From NCBI RefSeq assembly GCF_900129215.1, contig NZ_FQUQ01000002.1, positions 1,364,001 to 1,428,000 of the forward strand: a DNA stretch of 64,000 nt, given 5' to 3'. A model generated the notes under the pieces. That model worked only from the letters and a program-made list of their open reading frames with translations, was not told the DNA's origin and did not search any database. Numbering within the stretch: the first letter of the stretch is position 1; the number at the start of each line of letters is the position of its first letter. Below are positions 17,627-25,847 of the stretch, in pieces. A program made the position numbers and the translations under genes. The DNA is from Pedobacter caeni. Its GTDB lineage: Bacteria > Bacteroidota > Bacteroidia > Sphingobacteriales > Sphingobacteriaceae.

Positions 17627-18541
17627 ATGCAGCAACAATCTAACATAAATCACATTAAAAGTATATCGCAACTTGTGCGTCTTTTGAGAGTTCCTGCACC
17701 ACTGCACCCACTGATTGCATTGGTTGATTATAATAATGTTTCGATTGAACTGTTTCCAAAAGGGCAAAAAGTAAGCCTTGATTTTTACAAAGTTTCTTTT
17801 AAGCCTACATTTACAGGACAGATAAAATACGGACAAGGATATTATGATTTTGAAGAAGGCGGATTAGCATTTTTGAAGCCAAAACAAATCGTTTTTCCAC
17901 CGGAAGACATAGAAAGCTATGAAGGTATTGCTTTGTATTTCCATTCGGACTTTATCCGGAATTATCCTTTAGGAAGCACAATAAATCAGTATGGCTTTTT
18001 TTCTTACGATGTTTCAGAAGCCTTATTTCTATCGGCAAAAGAAAAAGAAATCATAACCATTTTATTTGCTACAATAGCGAATGAATTAGACAATAATATT
18101 GACAGTTTCAGCCAAGACGTTTTGGTGTCGCAAATAGAATTGTTATTGAATTACAGCAATCGTTTTTATAACAGGCAATTTATTACGAGGAAAGCAATCA
18201 ATCACGACATCATAACATCTTTGGACGAACTCTTAAACCGCTATTTTGAAGAAGAAAATAGTCTGAAAAACGGCTTGCCATCAGTGAAATATATCAGTAC
18301 AGAGTTAAAGCTATCGCAGCGCTATTTGAGTGACATGTTGAGTTCATTGACAGGGCTAAACACACAACAGTACATTCAGAACGCAATCATAGAAAAAGCT
18401 AAAGAAAAATTATCAAATACAAATCTTTCCGTTTCGGAAATTGCTTATAAATTGGGATTTGAACATTCACAATCATTTAGCAAACTTTTCAAGACAAAGA
18501 CAAATGTTTCGCCTTTGGAGTTCAGACATTCGTTTAATTAA
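17627..18541 (+). CDS. AraC-family transcriptional regulator
   Basis: The 304-residue protein has an N-terminal AraC_N-like domain and a C-terminal double HTH (about 205-304). The HTH shows LKLSQRYLSDMLSSLTGLN and then SVSEIAYKLGFEHSQSFSKL, FKTKTNVSPLEF. It starts 19 bp after the SDR stop on the same strand, so it is probably the local regulator of the oxidoreductase operon. The inducer is unknown. Confidence 0.9.
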   Translation: MQQQSNINHIKSISQLVRLLRVPAPLHPLIALVDYNNVSIELFPKGQKVSLDFYKVSFKPTFTGQIKYGQGYYDFEEGGLAFLKPKQIVFPPEDIESYEGIALYFHSDFIRNYPLGSTINQYGFFSYDVSEALFLSAKEKEIITILFATIANELDNNIDSFSQDVLVSQIELLLNYSNRFYNRQFITRKAINHDIITSLDELLNRYFEEENSLKNGLPSVKYISTELKLSQRYLSDMLSSLTGLNTQQYIQNAIIEKAKEKLSNTNLSVSEIAYKLGFEHSQSFSKLFKTKTNVSPLEFRHSFN

Positions 18542-18728
18542 AGACGGCAGAGAGCAAATGAATAAAAGTCAATGCCACTAACGTGATAAAAAGATTTGCT
18601 ATACCCTGTGTAGCAAATTGGCATGGAGCCATAGTAGACTTATCAGGAGGGTGGAAAATGAAAATGCACGAACGTAAGTCAAAGCCTTGGTTCACATTGG
18701 AAGCTTTAAATATGTATATTGATTTCAA

Positions 18729-20159
18729 ATGAAAACTATGAAACTTTTTAAGGTTGTGGCATCAATAGTATTATTGAACCTTATATCATTAACTGTAACA
18801 GCCCAAGCTAATCAACCTCAAAAAAGTGATTCAGTATTGCTCGTAATAAAGCAATACATCAATGAGCACAATACCGTCGCTATTTATGAGATGGGCAATG
18901 AGTCATTTAGAAAAGGTTTTGATAAAGAAAAGTTGGGTGCCTTTTTTGAAAAAGAGATTTATCCTTTGGGTAAGATTAGACAATCTTCACCTATTGTACT
19001 TAGCCAAAATCCAGAGAAATACAAACTACAATTTGAATCCGGAAAGCTTGAGTTTTCTTTTTTGCTTGACAAGACCGGTAAATTTAGTTCGTTTACTTTT
19101 TCACCTTTTAAAGCCGTTATAACAAGCAAGTCTGTACCTGCTGCTACCTCCAACAAGTTAAGCACCGTACTTGATAAACAGGTTGACTCCATTGCCCGAA
19201 GGTATATCCAGAAATCCAATACAGTTGGCTTAAGTATAGGAGTTTTAAAAGATGGCCAGATGAAAACTTATGGTTACGGCGAAACAAGTAAAGGGAGCAG
19301 CAAACTTCCAGATGCAAATACCATATTTGAAATAGGATCGATTACTAAAACATTTACGGCCACTATATTAGCTCATTATATAAATGAAGGAAAAATTAGT
19401 CTGATAGATCCAATCATCAAATACTTGCCGGATTCGCTGTCGGCAAATTCCGAACTTCATAAAATCACAATTTTAAACCTGAGTAACCATACTTCCGGAC
19501 TTCCGACTATTCCTGGTAATTTTGCAAATAAAATGAATCCGGCCAATCCCTATATCCATTACGATGAAAGACTACTTTTTGCCGGACTTAGAACATGTAA
19601 ATTAACGACTGCCCCTGGAACGGTGTACGCATACTCGAATTTGGCTACTGGTTTACTAGGGGTAATTTTAGAAAGAATAAGTGGTAAAACTTATGAACAA
19701 CTTGTGAAAAAATTGATAACTGTTCCATTGCATATGCACAATACTTCCCAACGATTAACACCTCAGCAAAATAAACAATTCGTTAAGGTTTATGATGCTG
19801 ATGGTGATGAAATCCAGCCTTGGGATTTTAATGCGCTTGCGGGGTGTGGATCTCTCCGTTCCACGGTCAATGATTTATTGCTTTATGCAAAAGCGAATAT
19901 TAAAAGCGATTATGTCCCTTTATCTAATTCCTTTACACTGACACATAAGGTTACTTACAGCAAGGATCCAGTGGTCTGTTTAGGTTGGCATCTATTTCAA
20001 GAAGATGGAGCCAGCTATTACTGGCACAATGGTGGCACAGGTGGAAGCAGAAGCTATTTGATTTTGAATACGGAAAAGAAAATTGCCGTGGTTGTCCTAT
20101 CTAATTCAAATGTTGGTGTCGACGACATTGGCATTTCGATTCTGAGGAAAATAATTTGA
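18729..20159 (+). CDS. Exported serine hydrolase (beta-lactamase/PBP4-like)
   Basis: The 476-residue protein starts with a signal peptide (cleavage near VTAQA, about 26). An uncharacterised N-terminal region of about 110 residues follows, then a class C beta-lactamase-type domain with SITK (the SxxK nucleophile motif), YSN (YxN), and HNGGTGG near the C-terminus in place of KTG. Such proteins are D-Ala-D-Ala peptidases, esterases or amidases, and true beta-lactamase activity is not implied. It stands alone 187 bp after the AraC gene. The 438-bp gap that follows holds a terminator and a repeat. Confidence 0.88.
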   Translation: MKTMKLFKVVASIVLLNLISLTVTAQANQPQKSDSVLLVIKQYINEHNTVAIYEMGNESFRKGFDKEKLGAFFEKEIYPLGKIRQSSPIVLSQNPEKYKLQFESGKLEFSFLLDKTGKFSSFTFSPFKAVITSKSVPAATSNKLSTVLDKQVDSIARRYIQKSNTVGLSIGVLKDGQMKTYGYGETSKGSSKLPDANTIFEIGSITKTFTATILAHYINEGKISLIDPIIKYLPDSLSANSELHKITILNLSNHTSGLPTIPGNFANKMNPANPYIHYDERLLFAGLRTCKLTTAPGTVYAYSNLATGLLGVILERISGKTYEQLVKKLITVPLHMHNTSQRLTPQQNKQFVKVYDADGDEIQPWDFNALAGCGSLRSTVNDLLLYAKANIKSDYVPLSNSFTLTHKVTYSKDPVVCLGWHLFQEDGASYYWHNGGTGGSRSYLILNTEKKIAVVVLSNSNVGVDDIGISILRKII

Positions 20160-20212
20160 ATCGTGGAAAGAAGCGTTACTGGCATTCTGTAAAATTGTCA
20201 AGGTATCTTTTC

Positions 20213-20276
20213 AGCCAAATCATTAATTAAAGACAAATCAGATAGGAAATGGTTCGAGAAACGCCCAGTTGGGGCC
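20213..20276 (+). repeat. 64-bp direct repeat, copy A
   Basis: This stretch aligns over 64 bp without gaps to 24130-24193, with about 11 mismatches and an identical end CCCAGTTGGGGCC. Both copies read as related peptide in the same sense (KSDRKWFEKRPVGA here) and both are followed by a hairpin terminator, so they look like the 3' ends of two related lost genes. The pair brackets the 20.3-24.1 kb segment. Nothing further is recognised in 20320-20597. Confidence 0.6.
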
Positions 20277-20282
20277 AAGCTT

Positions 20283-20318
20283 AAAAAGCCGTTTTTTGTA
20301 AAGAAGAACGGCTTTTTT
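20283..20318 (+). terminator. Rho-independent terminator
   Basis: AAAAAGCCGTT and AACGGCTTTTT form an 11-bp stem with a 13-base loop, ending in a run of T. It lies directly after repeat copy A and may end transcripts from the serine hydrolase. Confidence 0.75.
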
Positions 20319-20597
20319 GTATGTAAACCTTCTGGATTGTACTTTGAAGCGTACTTTTGTAGTAGCAACAACTGTTGCTGAATCAAAGGTAACTATAATC
20401 AGCTCACTTTTCTCGCTTTTAGTCTTTACGGAATTGGGGTATCTTGTTTCTCTGCAACCAATTATTCAATATTATCTTTATATCCTGAGGTAATCCCTTT
20501 TGTTGGATCATACTATCAAAATTTATTGCTAATTTTCATCAGGTATGGCACCAATACATGAAAACTTGCTTTATAGCTGGTATAAACAAAGTGAAAC

Positions 20598-21500
20598 ATG
20601 ATTTTAAAGAATCCTATTGTAATGAAACAATTAATAAAGGAAAACAGATTTGAAGAACTTAAGCAAAAACTAAATAATTCAAATAGTGAATTAAAAATCT
20701 ATCATTTGATTCTTAGGATTTTAAACAATGAAAAAATAGAAGAAGAAGATTACGGTTTTGAAGCAAATCAATACCAAGAAGAATTTTTAGAAGGATTAGA
20801 TCTATACAAAGCATTTAGTAATTCAACCATTAGTCACGAGCAAATCAAAGTATATACTTCTGTTCTTGTTCATTTGGTTTTTAAAATGGGGGGATTTATA
20901 CGATTAATGGCTGATACCGCAATGAACAAGGGAGTTTATTTATCCGATCTTGGAGATGTTTATAGGGTTAATCCGGAAATAAGAAATGAGTTGCAGCTTT
21001 TTATAGAATTACTTAAAGATAAAAATGAGATAAAAGCAATAGCAAACGTTGCTGCGGCAAAAGCTCAAATTAGTAACTCAATCGGGAATTTACTTGAAAG
21101 ACACGAAATAGGAGAGGATATGCTTCAATTTGCACAGAGTTATGAGGTCGTAGGTCAAACGGAAATGGCATCCAAAATTTATTCTGGAATAATGAATGAT
21201 TTTGGATGTGAATCTGTTAAACTATCAAGTGGTTCATTCCCCGAAATCTCATATGTTGATACTCGCTCACAAGAAGAAATTGTTGTTTTTGAAAAAGCCA
21301 AAACTCGTTTTGAAAATCTTACAGCAGAATTAGATCAAAATATTAATAGAGTTCACATAGATAAAGACGAAAATGCCAATAAATTGGTTGAAGAAAGTCA
21401 TAGTAAAGAGAAAGTTATTAAAGGAAGTAATTATACAACTGATCAAAGTGAAAGTACAGGATTGTTCAGCCGGATAATCAAATTCTTGAAGAAGAACTAG
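20598..21500 (+). CDS. Hypothetical protein, mostly helical
   Basis: I do not recognise this 300-residue protein. It has no signal peptide or membrane span. The composition is rich in Glu, Lys, Asn and Ile, and much of it looks alpha-helical (LIKENRFEELKQKLNNSN near 12, LLKDKNEIKAIANVAAAKAQ near 135, EMASKIYSGIMNDFG near 190). The C-terminus has a charged linker and ends in basic residues (FSRIIKFLKKN). An internal ATG at 20622 is an equally plausible start. It stands alone on the plus strand and is convergent with the carboxypeptidase gene. Confidence 0.65.
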   Translation: MILKNPIVMKQLIKENRFEELKQKLNNSNSELKIYHLILRILNNEKIEEEDYGFEANQYQEEFLEGLDLYKAFSNSTISHEQIKVYTSVLVHLVFKMGGFIRLMADTAMNKGVYLSDLGDVYRVNPEIRNELQLFIELLKDKNEIKAIANVAAAKAQISNSIGNLLERHEIGEDMLQFAQSYEVVGQTEMASKIYSGIMNDFGCESVKLSSGSFPEISYVDTRSQEEIVVFEKAKTRFENLTAELDQNINRVHIDKDENANKLVEESHSKEKVIKGSNYTTDQSESTGLFSRIIKFLKKN

Positions 21501-21520
21501 AGATAAGCTTAAATAACCTG

Positions 21521-21650
21521 TTAGGTCTTCCCCAATAAAGGCTCCCAAAGCTGTCGGTTTTGCAACATCCATGCTTGGAATGGCACTTTGCCATTTGCAG
21601 TTTCAATTGCGGCGGCGACATCTCCGTATGCGATATAATATACTTTTTCT
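21521..21650 (-). pseudogene. Fragment of a cytidine-deaminase-like gene
   Basis: A minus-strand frame ending in TAA at 21521 reads EKVYYIAYGDVAAAIETANG and then about 18 unrelated residues. YGDVAAAIET matches the N-terminal part of the deaminase at 12524. At the DNA level 26 bp (21600-21625) are identical to 12590-12615 in inverted orientation. No zinc motif remains, and the frame overlaps the end of the MccF-type gene. It is a recombined fragment. Confidence 0.45.
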
Positions 21651-22686
21651 AGGCGACACCGCTTTCTAATATCGAAAACGTCTTGTTTATACAGTTGATT
21701 TCGGCCAGTCTTCCATACGGAAGGGTGAAAGTCGGGCAGGTGTGACCGAAATCCATACGGGTAATGACAGGTAAATCGGATAATCCTTCTTCATCGAGCA
21801 CTTTTAGCAATTCAATCTCATATTGTTCCGTGTAAAGATTGTCGTAAGGTCTGCCAAAAATAATCCCTTTTACATTGGAGAGAATTCCTAAGGTAGCGTA
21901 GTTTCTTAACCACCATCGAACATACTCCGGTTTAGGCATATCTTCCGAGGTTTCAAAGAATAGAATGCTGTCTTTCCATACCTCCGGATCTGGCCAATAA
22001 TGAGTTCCCTTGAGCATTTCCATCACCTCTATACAGCCGCCGATCAGGCGCCCCTGTACAATGGAATCTCCTCTTAAGAAATTCCATCCGGTTGTAGGTA
22101 TTAACTTTCGTTTTACGTCTTGCAAAGAAACATCGAACCAATCCAGAAATTCGGTTGTCCAGCCTTCTTTGTTGGGATGGATTTGTCCGATTTTTTCGGT
22201 GGAAAACAAGGTTTTTTTAATATCATTGACTTGATAATTGTGCATTGCATAATTTTCTGCAAACCCTACCAATAGCGATGTGCCGTAAAACGAGCTTAAG
22301 CCGGCTTTAAGACAGATGAAATGTGTGATGGTGCTGTCGGAAAACCCAAGAAATATTTTAGGATTCTGTTTGATGATCTCTAAATCTATATACTTTAGCA
22401 TTCTTATACTATCATCACCACCAATGTTAGAAATGATTCCTTTGATTGAAGGATCACAAAAGGCTTCCATTAAATCATTCGCCCGGGCTTCGGGATTTTT
22501 GTAGATCCATTGTGCAGATTTTAAGGCATGTTTGGTTTCTACTACATTCAGGTCAAAAAATTGTTTCAGACGCTCTTTTCCTTTCTGGTAGCGGTGTGGC
22601 AATTCACCAGCAGCACCCCAGGACATAGAAATCGTGGCAACTTTATCGCCTGTGTTTAAACTTTTTGGAGTAATCAATTCTATCAT
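21649..22686 (-). CDS. LD-carboxypeptidase / MccF-type S66 peptidase
   Basis: This is a 345-residue member of peptidase family S66. The N-terminal domain has VATISMSWG and a nucleophile elbow LGFSDST (Ser about 116). The C-terminal domain has GRLIGGCIEV, a likely catalytic Glu in FFETSED and the catalytic His in DFGHTCPTFTLPYG. S66 enzymes recycle murein tetrapeptides. The MccF branch cleaves processed microcin C and so protects aspartyl-tRNA synthetase. The internal region resembles MccF-like proteins more than LdcA, but I cannot prove it. A GNAT gene lies 27 bp upstream on the same strand. Confidence 0.85.
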   Translation of the reverse strand: MIELITPKSLNTGDKVATISMSWGAAGELPHRYQKGKERLKQFFDLNVVETKHALKSAQWIYKNPEARANDLMEAFCDPSIKGIISNIGGDDSIRMLKYIDLEIIKQNPKIFLGFSDSTITHFICLKAGLSSFYGTSLLVGFAENYAMHNYQVNDIKKTLFSTEKIGQIHPNKEGWTTEFLDWFDVSLQDVKRKLIPTTGWNFLRGDSIVQGRLIGGCIEVMEMLKGTHYWPDPEVWKDSILFFETSEDMPKPEYVRWWLRNYATLGILSNVKGIIFGRPYDNLYTEQYEIELLKVLDEEGLSDLPVITRMDFGHTCPTFTLPYGRLAEINCINKTFSILESGVA

Positions 22687-22713
22687 AAAACTTAAAAATA
22701 TAAATCCTTATTC

Positions 22714-23136
22714 TCACAATCCCATATGCAGAATAGGGTATTCTTTTCCTTGTCCGTCCACCTCGGATCTGTCTAAGATCCGAAATCCAATATGTTTGTA
22801 AAAACCTACTGCTTGTTCATTTTGCTCGTTCACGTCTACCTTGGTTACCTTCAAATGATTTATTGCATAACCGGCTAATTTTTTACCTATTCCCTTGCCA
22901 CGATAATCATGGTGGATGAACAACATTTCGAGGTTTCCATCAGCAACCCCCAAAAATCCAATCAAGCTATCTGCATCTTCAAAACCTAAAAGCTTAACAT
23001 GATCAAAATAAACCGGTAACTGTTCTTTGTAATACAAGAAATCTTCTTTTTTCAGGAAATGATGTGTGTTTGATACTGCACTTTCCCATATTTTTTCCAG
23101 CTGTAGATAGTCGGTTTTATTAATTTCTCTAATCAT
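22714..23136 (-). CDS. GNAT N-acetyltransferase (YjaB-like)
   Basis: The 140-residue protein is a compact GNAT. It has LEMLFIHHDYRGKGIGKKLA (about 68-87, RGKGIG loop), VDVNEQNEQAVGFYKHIGF near 100-118 and GKEYPILHM at the C-terminus. The acceptor is unknown. It is followed after 27 bp by the MccF-type peptidase and preceded by a Crp-like regulator 52 bp upstream, all on the minus strand, which suggests one transcription unit. Confidence 0.88.
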   Translation of the reverse strand: MIREINKTDYLQLEKIWESAVSNTHHFLKKEDFLYYKEQLPVYFDHVKLLGFEDADSLIGFLGVADGNLEMLFIHHDYRGKGIGKKLAGYAINHLKVTKVDVNEQNEQAVGFYKHIGFRILDRSEVDGQGKEYPILHMGL

Positions 23137-23188
23137 AATCTTAAATTACAAAGGTCTTCTTTTATACATAAGAAGTGCTGAACCTAAG

Positions 23189-23800
23189 TTAAAAAATTCG
23201 TTTTCGAATTCTGCTTAGGGCCTGTGGTGTGATTCCTAAATAAGAAGCAACATCTTTCAATGGTATATAATTTAACGTAACCCCAAATTCATCTATCATA
23301 TTTAAATAATATTGTTTTGAGTCATATTTTATTAAATCAATATTTCTTTTTAGGAGTCTATCTAATAATCTGGCAGTAAGATTCTCGAAAACTGTTTTTA
23401 GACCAGGTATTGCTTCATATAATTCTCTAGCTGTCTTATGATCTATTCTATAGACTTCACAATCCACAAGAGTTTGTACGTTAAAAGTTGATTTTTCTTT
23501 CAGCGTAAATGCAATATTTGATAAAGAAAATGAACCTTCCTTACAAAACCAAAAAGTCCGTTCATTACCATTTTGATCTGGGACCCAACAGCGTAATATT
23601 CCTTTGTAAATAAAATAACTATATTTTTCTTCTTCACCTTCCCGAATAATAAATGTATTCCTTTTAATAAGTGTTTTTTCGAAATAATGATCAAATAGCT
23701 GAGATTCCTTTTCATTGAAAGGGGAGTCAGTCAAATCAAATTCATTAAATATTTCCTCTAAAATCATCTGTTTCTTATTTAAATTCATTGTTTGGTGCAC
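23189..23800 (-). CDS. Crp/Fnr-family transcriptional regulator
   Basis: The 203-residue protein has a cyclic-nucleotide-binding-like beta roll (about 20-130; FIIREGEEEKYSYFIYKGIL) and a C-terminal HTH (PLKDVASYLGITPQALSRIRKR, near 180-201, read in two parts). No cAMP-binding Arg/Ser pair typical of Escherichia coli Crp is visible, so the effector is unknown. It is the first gene of the minus-strand unit with the GNAT and the S66 peptidase. The 543-bp interval to the next gene holds the second repeat copy and no clear gene. Confidence 0.88.
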   Translation of the reverse strand: MHQTMNLNKKQMILEEIFNEFDLTDSPFNEKESQLFDHYFEKTLIKRNTFIIREGEEEKYSYFIYKGILRCWVPDQNGNERTFWFCKEGSFSLSNIAFTLKEKSTFNVQTLVDCEVYRIDHKTARELYEAIPGLKTVFENLTARLLDRLLKRNIDLIKYDSKQYYLNMIDEFGVTLNYIPLKDVASYLGITPQALSRIRKRIF

Positions 23801-24129
23801 TTTATAAAGGGAAAAGGTCTCAACTATAAACAGAATTAAATTAACTTGTTTTTTAGCTTTTATTTCAACAAAACCTATCTGGAACTGAACCTAAAAACTA
23901 TTTTACCTGATTTTTATTTTGTAGATTGATTCGATCCTAAGCAAATGTGGTGCGTTCATTAATCAAAGGTGCAAAAAAAACGAAAAAATGGACATTATAT
24001 GAGAGGAGTGAATTCATATTATGATATCTCTAAAAAATCAACCAAATTTTTGAAGGTAAATTGCCTTACTGAAAAAGACATTTTGAATTCTTTGTGATTT
24101 TAAGACAGAAATTGTATGCTATTTTTTTT

Positions 24130-24193
24130 AGCCAAATCAGCGATTAAACATAAATCAGCCAGCAAATGGTTCGGGAAGCACCCAGTTGGGGCC
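24130..24193 (+). repeat. 64-bp direct repeat, copy B
   Basis: This is the partner of 20213-20276, at about 83 percent identity. It lies in a 39-codon frame (ATG 24116, TAG 24235) reading AKSAIKHKSASKWFGKHPVG, compared with AKSLIKDKSDRKWFEKRPVG in copy A. The peptide-level conservation suggests that both are tails of one gene family. The family is not identified. Confidence 0.6.
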
Positions 24194-24206
24194 ACAAATC
24201 CTCTTT

Positions 24207-24233
24207 ACAAGTCTCAATTAGGGCTTGTTTTTT
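24207..24233 (+). terminator. Rho-independent terminator after repeat copy B
   Basis: ACAAGTC pairs with GGCTTGT (one G-T pair) and is followed by a run of T. It sits 14 bp after copy B, matching the layout at copy A. Confidence 0.55.
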
Positions 24234-24343
24234 AGACATTTTTATAGATACTATAAGTAGTTTAGGTATGGTTTTTGTCGGAACGCTTAAAGATATTTAG
24301 TTGTATTTCATTATTCAGTAATGAGTCACTTTAGTTAATCCTT

Positions 24344-25084
24344 ATGAAAACCCTCCTTTTTTTATTTTCTTTTTTTCTTTTTTCGGGTAGTATTTATTCA
24401 CAAACAATTAAGCTTGACTTTTCTGGTAGCGATAAAACACATGTTTTTATGGTTCAAAAGGAAGGCTTGAATGTACAGTTAGATTCGAAAGGTAAGCTGC
24501 AAAATCAAAGTGTTTCTAGTTTTGACATCATTGGCAGTAAACTAGTGAAATATGACCTGAACGGTCGATTGAGTGATATTGACGGCTTAGTAATTGATTA
24601 TGATCTCAATGGCCGTGTTCGTCAAATTGGGGACAAACGAATAGATTATGATCTTAATAACCGAGTTCGCCAAATAGGAGATGATCGGGTCGACTATGAT
24701 CTCAATGGCCGTGTTCGTCAAATTGGGGACAAACGAATAGATTATGATCTTAATAACCGAGTTCGCCAAATAGGAGATGATCGAGTTGACTATGATCTCA
24801 ATGACCGTGTTCGTCAAATTGGAGACAAACGAATAGATTATGATCTTAATAACCGTGTTCGTCAAATTGGGGACAAACGAATAGATTATGACCTTAATAA
24901 CCGAGTTCGCCAAATAGGAGATGATCGAGTTGATTATGATCTTAATAACCGTGTTCGTCAAATAGGAGATAAACGAATTGATTATGATCTCAATGGTGAG
25001 ATTCGCAACGTAGGCGATTTAGGTGATAACCTTTTACTCCTTTACAAAACAATTCAAAGTTTTAACAATAAAAATGTTCATTAG
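24344..25084 (+). CDS. Exported protein made of 16-residue tandem repeats
   Basis: The 246-residue protein has a signal peptide (cleavage near GSIYSQ, about 20). From about residue 70 to 225 it is a chain of 16-residue units of the form YDLNGRVRQIGDKRID. There is one degenerate unit at 24551, eight near-perfect units from 24599 to 24982, and a partial last unit. Units alternate between NG...DKRID and NN...DDRVD forms. The regular Tyr/Leu/Val/Ile spacing fits beta-hairpin or solenoid stacking. No known domain or function is recognised. The start has a clear Met-Lys-Thr signal. Confidence 0.8.
   Translation: MKTLLFLFSFFLFSGSIYSQTIKLDFSGSDKTHVFMVQKEGLNVQLDSKGKLQNQSVSSFDIIGSKLVKYDLNGRLSDIDGLVIDYDLNGRVRQIGDKRIDYDLNNRVRQIGDDRVDYDLNGRVRQIGDKRIDYDLNNRVRQIGDDRVDYDLNDRVRQIGDKRIDYDLNNRVRQIGDKRIDYDLNNRVRQIGDDRVDYDLNNRVRQIGDKRIDYDLNGEIRNVGDLGDNLLLLYKTIQSFNNKNVH
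24551..25018 (+). repeat. 48-bp coding tandem repeat array
   Basis: Units of 48 bp begin at 24551 (degenerate), then 24599, 24647, 24695, 24743, 24791, 24839, 24887 and 24935, with a partial unit at 24983. A 96-bp higher-order unit is visible: 24599-24694 and 24695-24790 differ at only a few positions. Because 48 is a multiple of three, unit gain or loss keeps the frame. Confidence 0.9.
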
Positions 25085-25231
25085 TTTTGATTCAGATGGT
25101 AAATCAATTAACCAACTATTCGATAGCACCTCGCCAAGTGTTCTCGCCTTTTTTGCTTTTTCAGCTTCAACTGGTACCTTGGGTGCACAATTGACCTTCT
25201 ATCCCAGCTGCTTATCACAAATATAACCTCT

Positions 25232-25807
25232 ATGAAATTTTCTAAACTTTTTTCTTTCTTATTGTGCTTATTCTCTTTAACAGGGTGTATAGGAAGTATG
25301 AATCCGACAGGTGGAAATTCTGCACCAAATTACCCCTATTTTATCACTACAGAGCCATTGATAGTTAAAAAGATATTAGTGCCGAAAGGAACAAAATTAA
25401 CCTATGAAGGGCAATTTTTCAAGGAGGGAGAACAAGATAAAATGATGAGTGAGGGAAAACTCAATACTATAGACCTTCCGACTGGTGAAACAATAGATTG
25501 GGGTGGTGTTCCCGTAACTTCGATTGCAAAATTCTTTAATTCGGAAATGCGTGGATTTACCGTTTATGCGGACTTTGATGTATTGGCTAAGGATAAAAAA
25601 ACTAAATTCTCCGAGCTATGGCAAAGTTGCAGTAATGATATAGGAATTATAGTCAGGAACATAGATGATTGGTCTTTTAATACAAAAAATATTTCCGATG
25701 TGGATGATTGTAGCGTACTTTATCAGCGATATTTCAAGGAAGACTCCAGTCAACAAGCGTTTTTAGATAATATATATGCCGAACTCATGAAAATTGGTTC
25801 AAAATAA
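25232..25807 (+). CDS. Small lipoprotein of unknown function
   Basis: The 191-residue protein begins with a lipoprotein signal (LLCLFSLTGCIGSMNP, Cys about 19). The mature part has alternating beta-like text and an acidic C-terminal half with two Cys residues near 133 and 159 (LWQSCSNDIG and VDDCSVLYQR). I recognise no family. It lies 147 bp after the repeat protein and 40 bp before a second lipoprotein, so the three may form one unit. Confidence 0.75.
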   Translation: MKFSKLFSFLLCLFSLTGCIGSMNPTGGNSAPNYPYFITTEPLIVKKILVPKGTKLTYEGQFFKEGEQDKMMSEGKLNTIDLPTGETIDWGGVPVTSIAKFFNSEMRGFTVYADFDVLAKDKKTKFSELWQSCSNDIGIIVRNIDDWSFNTKNISDVDDCSVLYQRYFKEDSSQQAFLDNIYAELMKIGSK

Positions 25808-25847
25808 ATAATACTTAAATTTGTCTACACTACCAGCTTGTAACAAA

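Noticed and set aside
18729..20159. Calling the serine hydrolase a beta-lactamase resistance gene.
   Set aside because: The KTG box is replaced by HNGG and there is a long extra N-terminal domain, as in non-lactamase family members.
20213..20276. tRNA or tmRNA 3' end, because of GGTTCGAG within repeat copy A.
   Set aside because: No acceptor stem, anticodon arm or CCA is present, and copy B reads GGTTCGGG in a peptide-conserved context.
24587..24961. Long open frame on the minus strand across the repeat array.
   Set aside because: It is produced by the 48-bp periodicity of the plus-strand gene. It has no ribosome site or signal, and reads as monotonous Ile/Asn/Ser text.
24551..25018. CRISPR array, because of regular repeats.
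   Set aside because: There are no spacers. Units are contiguous, 48 bp, in frame with a signal-peptide protein, and no cas genes are near.
25023..25226. Open frame overlapping the end of the repeat protein.
   Set aside because: Most of it overlaps the preceding gene or has no homology-like pattern. No ribosome-binding site is visible.
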